This document shows, in pieces, positions 11,801 to 20,800 of a stretch of DNA of 64,000 nt (position 1 is the first letter of the stretch; each line of letters opens with the position of its first letter). The stretch covers positions 6,614,001-6,678,000 of the forward strand of contig JAGTYA010000026.1 of NCBI GenBank assembly GCA_024291935.2, read 5' to 3'. Source of the DNA: Okapia johnstoni (taxonomy: Eukaryota; Chordata; Mammalia; Artiodactyla; Giraffidae). The translations under genes and the position numbers were made by a program. Below the pieces are notes generated by a model. It was not told the DNA's origin. It saw nothing but the letters and a program-made list of their open reading frames with translations, and ran no database searches.

Positions 11801-14800
11801 ACCACTGACCACCAACCACCCACCCTGCCTCCCCACTCCTCACGGCCAGCACCTGATCCTGCGCCCACCACAGGCCACCCACCTGGCAGGGCTCCGAGGG
11901 CCGCCAGAACTCGGCTCCCGACACCATGCCCCGTCCTGTGTCACTCCCACCAGCATACAGGGACTATCTAGGATCTTCCCCCCTTTTTCCTCTTTTATTT
12001 TTGGCTGCTGGGCATATGGGATCTTAGTTCCCAGACCAGGGATTAAACCAGCACCCCCTGCAGGGAAAGCATGGAGTGTTAGCCACTGGACCATCTGGGA
12101 AGACCCTCTCCACTCTTTTAAGAACTCCTCTTGCAACACCGCAGCCTTACTGCTCTGCCCCTGACAGCAAACTCGTCAGAGAAGTTTCCAGTCTCCGAGT
12201 CCACCTCTGCACTCCTTTCCTTACACTACATCACATTTTTAAATAAACGTCATCCTACACATAAAAAAGTTACTTGTAACACACACGTACGCCTTTAAAA
12301 ATCACCACCACCAAACAAACAGCATGTCCCCATGACCTGGTTGAACAGCATTAACAACACCCTTTCAGGCCCCACGTGCCTCCTCCCCACATACCTGTGG
12401 TCACGATTCACGGCCTTTCCTTCACAGTTTTAACATTTGAAGACCTACCCACGAACAGTCTGTTGTTTGTTATGCATTTTTCAAACATGACGTAATCTGA
12501 AGCACACTGCCTGATTCTACTACAAGCTGTTTTCAAGCAGACGCATATATTTTAAGGTCAGTCTTGACGTAAGCAGCTACAGTTGAACAGCTTTTCACTA
12601 CAGAATCCCATTCTGTGCTGGGACCGTACCCCAGTGTGGTTCTCCAGCGCACCAGGGACGGCCTCCTCCCGTGACCACGAACGGCACAGCTGACGCAGCC
12701 TGACATGAGCACCTCTCTGAGGCTCACACGGGGGGTGGACCGCTGAGACACGTGATCTCACTCTACAAGGCTGTCAGTGTCTTTTCACTGATTAGACTCA
12801 CTTACATGCCCCTGCAAAGTGTGGACAAGAATCCTGGCTGCTCCACATCCTCATGGACACCTGACATTATCAAGACTGACATTTTTGCCAAGTGAGGCGG
12901 GTGTGACCTGATCTATCGTTTCAGCTCGCCCTTCCTCCCCAGCTGCCCAGGTGCGGCCTCACCTTGTGTTTCAGTGGTCACGCATCCTTGCACCTCTGTG
13001 ACTGCCCTTCTGCACGTGGACAAATATCTTCTCCATTTGGCCTATCTGTTTACATTCTTCATGACATCTTTTTCTCTTTTTTGCTGTGCCACAAGGCAGG
13101 TGGGAGTTAGTTCCCTGGCCAGGCATCAAACCAGCACCCCAGGCAGTGAAAGTGGGGTGTCCTAACCACTGGAACACCAGGAAAGTTCCCTTCATGGTGT
13201 CTTTAAAATAAAACTAAATTTTTAAATGAAAATGAAGTTTTTAATTTCTAAGTAGTTAAATGCTGCACACAAGGTGAATGTATTTGACACCACAGAACCA
13301 TATACTTAAAAACAGGTAAGATGATAAATCCGATGGGTATTTTGACACAACGAAAACGAAAAGAACCTCTACCAGAGTCAGAAACAGAATTCTTCATGCT
13401 TTCCTCAAACCTTAAGTTTTTAATTTTAAGTTCTTAACCTTTTAAGTAAATTCTGCACAAAGTGTGAGGTACAAACCACATTTCACATTTTTCCAAACGG
13501 ATAACTGATTGTCCTGACACCACTTACTGAGCTGAGCTCCTTTCACACTGGGCCACCTCGTGTCCTATGGCAAGAGTCTGTTTCTGGGGTGTGGGGGCCA
13601 CACTTAATGCCCCAATATCACAGGGCCTCAATTACAACTGTCTATAAAGACTTGAAAATGGCTTCCCAGTGGCTCAGCAGTAAAAAAATCTGCCTGTCAA
13701 GTAGGAAGTGTGGGTTCGATCTCCAGGTTGGGAAGATCCCCTGGAGAAGGAAATGGCACCCCACTTCAGTATTCTTGCCTGGGAAATTCCATGGACAGAG
13801 GAGCCTGGTGGGCTATGGTCCACATGGTTGCTAAAGAGTCGGACTCAACTCAGCGACCGAACAACAACAAAAAGACTTGGTATCTATTACAGCAAATCCC
13901 ACCAACTGATTAGTCCAAGGGTCTTGGCTATTTGAGGCCCTTTGATCTTCTGTGTAAATTTTAGAATCACTTTGCCAGGTTCTGCAAAAACCTACTGGGA
14001 TTTCTACTGGAACTGCGAGGATACAGACATCTTTACAACATCACTTTCATCCATTAATATGGTTGTTACGGACTGAACTGTGTCCCCCCAAAATATTCGT
14101 ACATTGAAGCCCTTGTCTCCAGTGTGGCTGTACCTGGAGACAGGGCATTTTTCAAAAAGATAATAAAGGTCAAATGAGGTCCTAAGGGTAGGCCCGAAAC
14201 TAATAAGCTGGTTTCCTTGTAAGAAGGACAGAGACACCAGGGAATTACATACAATGGGCATGTGAGGACACTGTGAAAAGACGGCCACCTACAGGCCAAG
14301 GACAGAGGCCTCGAAAGAGAGCAAACCTGCCAACACCCTGACCTTGGACTTGATGCCTCCAGAAGTGTTAGAATACACTGCTGTCATTTCAGCCACCCGG
14401 TCTGCAGTATTTGGTTATGGCAGCCCTGGGTAACTGAAACATGTCCTGTTTAATACCTTTCAAAAATGGACCACAATTTTCCTCATAGAGACCTTGCATG
14501 TCATTCATTCCTTTTAACTTTGTTGCTAAGCTGATTATTCACTATCCATAATGCCTTCTATTGTTTATCCGTGTTACTTCATTATCGATACTGCTTTCAT
14601 AAATGGTCTTTTTTAAATTACATTTTCCATCTCTTGCTGGCATACAGAAACAGAGTGAACTCTCACCTATTCATCTTGTGTCCAGCAACCTTGCTAACAC
14701 CTGCATGATCTGGCCCCCGTTTCCCACCACCCCAACGAGCGAACCTTAGACGGGAGCATCAGTGACCTCCGTGCTGGCTGACCCCACGGTCAGTTCCCAT

Positions 14801-17800
14801 CCTCAGAATATCTGAACTCTCCCGAGTCTGCGCACCGCTGCCCACACCTTCCCTCCAGACGGGTCTTCAAGTGGTTTCCAGGACGGCACCTCTCCTCTCC
14901 CTCCTCGCCTGGAGGCTTATCTTCTCTTCCTTATCTAAATTCACTCCCGGTGATCTCATCCAGTCCACTGGTATAAACCCCATCTACACACTGACTTCCA
15001 TGCTTCCATCTCAGTCTCTCCCCTGAGTATACATATGAAGTTCAAGGTCATATATCCAACTGCCTATTCAATATCAGTCACCTCCAATGAGGAGGCATCT
15101 CAAACCTAACTCAACCGAAAGCAAACACTCGCTTCTTTGCCCACACTAGTTCCTACCCTAGTCTACCCCATTTCAGGAAATGGCCGGCCAGTAGAAAATC
15201 CAACCTTGATGAATCCCACTGGGTCACATAACTGGCATGATCCTTTCAGCCATAAACTCTATGACTCTCGAGCATTACTTTTAAATATTAATGCTATACG
15301 TCATTAACTACAAGAAAAAACTTCTCTCACCTCCGTGCCCCCTTCAGCTACTGACCCATTTCCTCATTCTCTTTAGAGCAGGGTTGGGCAAACTGTACCC
15401 CCCACCCCATCCTTGTACAGCAAGTCGCACTGGTGCTTGGCCCCGTCCCCAGCTACCCCAGCGGAAGAGGCAAAGCCCTGAGCCTCGGATATTCGCTTCC
15501 TGGCCCGTGAACAAAGTGCGCCCACTCCTGGGCTAAGGAATCATCCCAAGGCTCCTCCTGCTCCAGTCCCAGCTCTTCTCAACCCTCTCGAAGCTACTGT
15601 CTCTGCCGTGGCGCTGTCTCCACCAGGGCCAGATCTGATCTGCTCCTCAGTACTGTTCGAAGACACTCCCTCCCTCTCCTCGAAACCCCTCCCTGGCTTC
15701 AGGGAGGCCTCACTCCTCTGGCTCCCTGCTGCTCTACCCACATGGTGGGCATCCCGGGTTTGTTGCTGCAGCCTGTCTCCAGCCCCAAAGTCTCTCTTGG
15801 TGGGAGGTGCAGGGTTACAAGTGTGGGCTCTGGAGCCAGGCTGTGCTCGGCCACCTCCCAGTCATGTGATCTTGGGCAACGTGCCTAACACCTCTGTACC
15901 TCAGTTTTCTCATCTATAAAATGGAGATAACAGACCCTTCCTCCTAGTGCTGCTGCGAGGATTAAGTGACTTCACACACAAAGCACTTACGCCGTGCCTG
16001 CCACATGTCAGAGCCCCGTGAGGGCCAGCAATGACCACCGTCTCAAGGCCCCATTCAACTCTCCACCTCAGCTCACAGCATCATTCCCTTCCTCTGCTCC
16101 AGCTCACCTGGTTCTCACACGTTCTAAGGTCATCTCGCCAAAGGACATCTGCTGTCCCCATGGCCTGAATGCCTGTCCACTCTGAATCTGGGCAGGGCAG
16201 ACTCCACTGTGTCATTTCACTCTCAGCTCAAAAGGCACCCCTGAAAGGTTTTCCCCGAGCACTGGACCTAAGAGGCCAACCCGCAGTTACTCCTGTGTTG
16301 TCTGCACAGCTGTCACTAGCAGGGGTTACTCAGCTTGCTTGTGTTCACAGGTTCACTGCCATTTCTGCCCCATGAAAGGCAGAGGACCCCTTGGCTGTCC
16401 TGTCCCCCAGTGACTTCCCAGCCCTAGGATGACGCCTCACTCACAGCAAGGCAACAACACACACCCCAGAAGCAAAGAAGATGGAAACAACCAACTGCTA
16501 AAGCATCCCGTAGTGAAAACACAGCAGAAACCTAGAAACCCACCAACAACACAATGCGGAAGAAAAAAAGAGGATGCAAATCGGAATACGGGGACCGCCA
16601 ACGACGGCGTGGGAACAGGTGCCGCCGAGGACAAGTGACCACAGACGCACCTGTCACGCGGGCCCCAGAGCCCGCCCGCGCCTGGCCCCCAGAGCCCCTC
16701 ACCTTCTCGCCGCTGTCCCGCAGCTGCTGCAGCTGCCGCAGGCGGCGCCCCTTCTCCAGCTGCTTCTGCAGCTCCAGCTCCGCCTCATCCTCCTCCAGTA
16801 CCTCTGGGGACCCAGAGCGTGGTGCGGCGCCCTCCTCTGGGGGAGACACAGAAGATGCCCGCTCAGACCACAGCCCGGCTCCTGTCCCGGCCCTTCAGGT
16901 TCCACCCCCACCCCGCAGGCCGGGCCCTCACCCTCATCACTGATGTCCATGTTCTCCACGCGGGTGTCATCGGACGGCGGGGGCTGAGGCACGGACTCCT
17001 TCTCCCCCTCCTCCTGGAGCTCCTCGTCCGCCTCAGGCACCCGGCGCCGACCCCGGCCCCGCAATCTGCGGGCAGAGGCTTCTCTGTGAGGCTGGCCCTG
17101 GAGCCGGCCCAGTCCCCACACCCACCCGTCTCCCAGCCCACCTGGAACCGAAGTCCCCATCCTGAGTCTGGTCCCCAAGCGGCAGCAGATCATCAGCCCG
17201 CATGATCACCTCCTTCTCCTTCTTGCGGATCTTCTTCACCCTCCGTTTGGTCTTTTTAAAGGTCACCTGAAAGGAGGAAAGGAGAGGAGAGGCGTGAGGG
17301 CGGAGGGAGGCAGGCAGCACAAGCCCACGAGAGTGGACGCTGCTTGCTGCTTCTCTGTACCATCCTCAGCAGTTCACATATGTCAGCGAGACATGCGACG
17401 TGAGCATCCATCATCCCATCTGTGAGATGAGGACAACTAAGGCAGCAAGAGATTAAGTATCTTGTGCAAAGTCACCAGCTCCTCAGCAGGAGACCAAGAC
17501 AGTGAAATCCCCGGAGTCTGGTTCCAGAGTCTTGCTCTCAACCACGTAGGCAAGCAACCTACTGAGCCAGCGACCTACCTGTGTGTCCACACAGCACCCC
17601 AAAGGTGACACCCTACAAAACAACCCCTTACCAGACCACCAACCCCCGGAACCAGCCCCGTGAGGCGGCTCCTGCCACCCCCATTTCAGAGGGGTAGCCT
17701 CAGGCTCACAGATAAATGACACCCCAGGCACAGGCTGGCGACATGGCAGAACCTGCACACCAGCTCAGGCACCCGGCTCACAGTCCTTGTTCTGTCTACA

Positions 17801-20800
17801 CCGGCTGCCCCCCCGCAGCACCCCCCACGGCTGCCGGTTACTGCTCATCCACAGGAACCAAGTACCACGCGGTTACCCGATCCCCCTTCTAGTGCCTTCT
17901 GGCAGCCTGTGGCCCCTGAGGGGAGGGAGGGGCACTACCCTCATCCCAGGTCCGGGCAGAGGCCTCAGGACTCACCATCTCCTCTGGCGTGAGGTACTCG
18001 GAGGCAAGCCGAGGTCCGACCGTGCTCAGGGACTGGGCCTGCAGCCGCAGCTTGGCACGGATCTCCTCTAGCTCACGCTCCCGGAGGCCGTCGGCCACGC
18101 CACCCTGCTCCAGTCGGAAGGACTGCGGCCGCTCGCCTTCGAGTTCCTCATCATACTTGGACAGGATAGAGCGAGGTTTATGCTACAAGGCAAGAGGGAC
18201 AAGTTGGGACACAGTCTGGCTCCTGAAAAGTCACAGAACCACCATCTCCTCCCAAACCACACCACCCACCCCCACCAATACCCCCTGCCCAGTGCCCACG
18301 CTGCCGGCCTGCCTGGGCCAAGTCGTCCACGCTCTCGTCCTCCACGTACGGCAGGTAGTCGGGCTTCTTCTTGCGCAGCTCCACGTTTTTCTCTGCCCGC
18401 TCCTTGTCCAGCAGGTTCACGTTCACCAGCACATCCTCCTCCTCCTGCAGCACTCCTGCAGACAGAGTGGAGGTGGCGGCCGGTCACGTGCCACCCACCC
18501 AGCAGGGCCTAGGCCCCCAACCAGAGAGCCCAAGTGCAACCCACCTTTGTCCTTGAGGGTGAGGATCACTGTCTCCCCCTCGCGGAAGGAGTCGATGGCA
18601 TGCTCCACGGTGAGGCCCTGCAGGTCCCGGGCACTGTACAAGTCCTAGAAGTGGGGCAGAAAGTGCAGCCCAGTCTGGACCCCACCCGGGGATCCCAGCA
18701 CCTGGGACAGCAGCCTCCCCGGCCCCTCCCCCTGGCTGCCGCAGCCTCACCTGCCGCCTCTGCTCAAACTCCTCCTCCACCAGGGTGCTGACACCAAACT
18801 CCTGGTCCATCTCCTCCAGCAGCTTGGCCTACGGGACAGGGAAGGGGTGACCTATGAGCACAGGCTGTTCTGGATCACCAGCAGACGTGGGGCCTTACTA
18901 AGTGGGGATGCAAAAAACACAGACCTAAATAGGCAAGCTGCTGAGAATCCAATGCAGGTGCCACTGAGCACAGCCCTCCCAGTGCTCTGAGCCCCCGCCT
19001 CACCTCCCCACGGTCCGTCTGCAGCCCCACCAGCCATCAGGCCACCAGAGGCACTGAGTGACAGCCCAGCACCTCACCCTCTTCTCTGCCAAGTCCTTCT
19101 CCTTTTGAAGCTGCCGGCTCCTCTCGATCCAGGCCGCGGTGTCATCCAGCCAGGGGTCGTCCTCCCCCAGGGTCTTAATCTTCCTGAAGACAGAGGAGAA
19201 AGATGCTCTGGGGAACCAGCTCCTGCTCCCCCCATCCCGACTCCAGATCTCCTGGGTGCCTCCTTGGGCCTTGCCCAGGCCCACCCAGCGGGGACCCTCA
19301 CCCTAGTTTTTGGTTCAGGATGCGCTTTTCTTTGGCAGCCGCCAGCTTCTCTCGTAGCTCCTCTCGCTGTCTCAAGGCCATGGGGTTGATGACATCGGCG
19401 GTCACGGGCTCCTCCTTGGTGCCCGCCTCTGGAAGGGAGGCCCAGGCGTGAGGCTATGCCTGCCCAAGGCTGGTGGGGAAAGGAGGGAGCCACTCACGCT
19501 GCCCCGTCCCGCTCACGGGGCCAGAGAAGCCAGAAGAGGGGGAAGAATCCTCTGCCTCCTGACTCCCAGGCAACCCCACACTCCCACGTCACCCCCACAA
19601 GAAGACGGGACCCTCCATGCCTTCCAAAGCCCCTCTGGTCATACTTTAAAAAATCAAAACAAAAAAACCCAACATGTGCACAGCGCAGATGAGTTTGCAG
19701 CACTGTGTGCATCTCTCAGCCCCTTTAACGCTACCTCGCAGCCAGACTGAGGCTGCCACGCCGACTGCTCAAGCTTAAAGAGGCAGCCGAGTCCCAGACC
19801 CCATCACAGCAGCAAGGAAGCCCCAGGCCCATGGCCAGCACCCACGCAGGACCACTGAGTGCTGCTGACCTGCACTCCAAACCCACTTTCTTCAAAAATC
19901 CCTCCAGACGGCCTCGCTCCTTGACCCCAAATGCCCTCCCTTCCATCACCCTCAGCCCTACACTCACCCTTCTTGACGGCATTGACCTCCAAGGGTTTCA
20001 GCCCCAACTTTGCCCGGAGTTTACTAAAGACAAGAGATACAAGTGTTATGAGTCGTCCAAGAAACGGGGGCACCAAATGCATTTCTGCACAAACGGGGAG
20101 AAAACAGGAGGGGACTGAGTGGTCCGAAGGGTCTCAAACCTAGGGGCTGACCCAGCAGTGGGAAGAGCACTGGCCCCCTAATCAGGCGGAAGGCCTGGCC
20201 TGCCCCCTAGCCAGGGCAAGGCCACCCTCTCCTGGGCCTCAGAGTCCACTTCGGGAACTCAGATGGTTGGCTGGGATGATTTACATGACACTTCCAACTT
20301 CACTCAGAATGTATTACTACGTGAAAGCTTCCTCAAACAGCTACCCCAGAAAAACACACAGAAATGAAAAGGAGATAGGACTTACTTGGTCTCCTCGATG
20401 CTGAGTGACGAGGCATCGCCTGAGCTAGCTTTGGAGCTGGCGGCTGGAACAAGAAGCAGCAAGACTCAGGAGCTGAGCACTGGGCCCAGGAGCCGCAGCC
20501 CTGGCTCCAGGTGCAGGGCCGAAGATGAGGCCAGCACCTGGGCCTGCTTCCTCCATGCCAGGAGCTCCTTCCACCCGCGTCCCAGGCTCTGCGAACGCTG
20601 CTTCTCCCCACACCTTCCTTTCCTGATCCAAAGGGTCCAGCTTTCTACATCCTTCACTTTGCCACCTCTCCACTTTTGCATGTACTGTGCTTTCAACCTG
20701 CACTGCCCTCTCTGGCCCCAGGCTGTTAACAAAATCCTATCAGACCCCACTTCCTCCCTGGAGTCCTGCTCCGTTACTGATCAGCATGAACTGCTCTCCT

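Noticed and set aside
18301..18312. GT donor at the gtgggc just downstream of SART1 exon 8
   Set aside because: Using it adds 13 nt, shifts the frame into exon 9 and breaks the conserved [10 protein letters not shown] segment.
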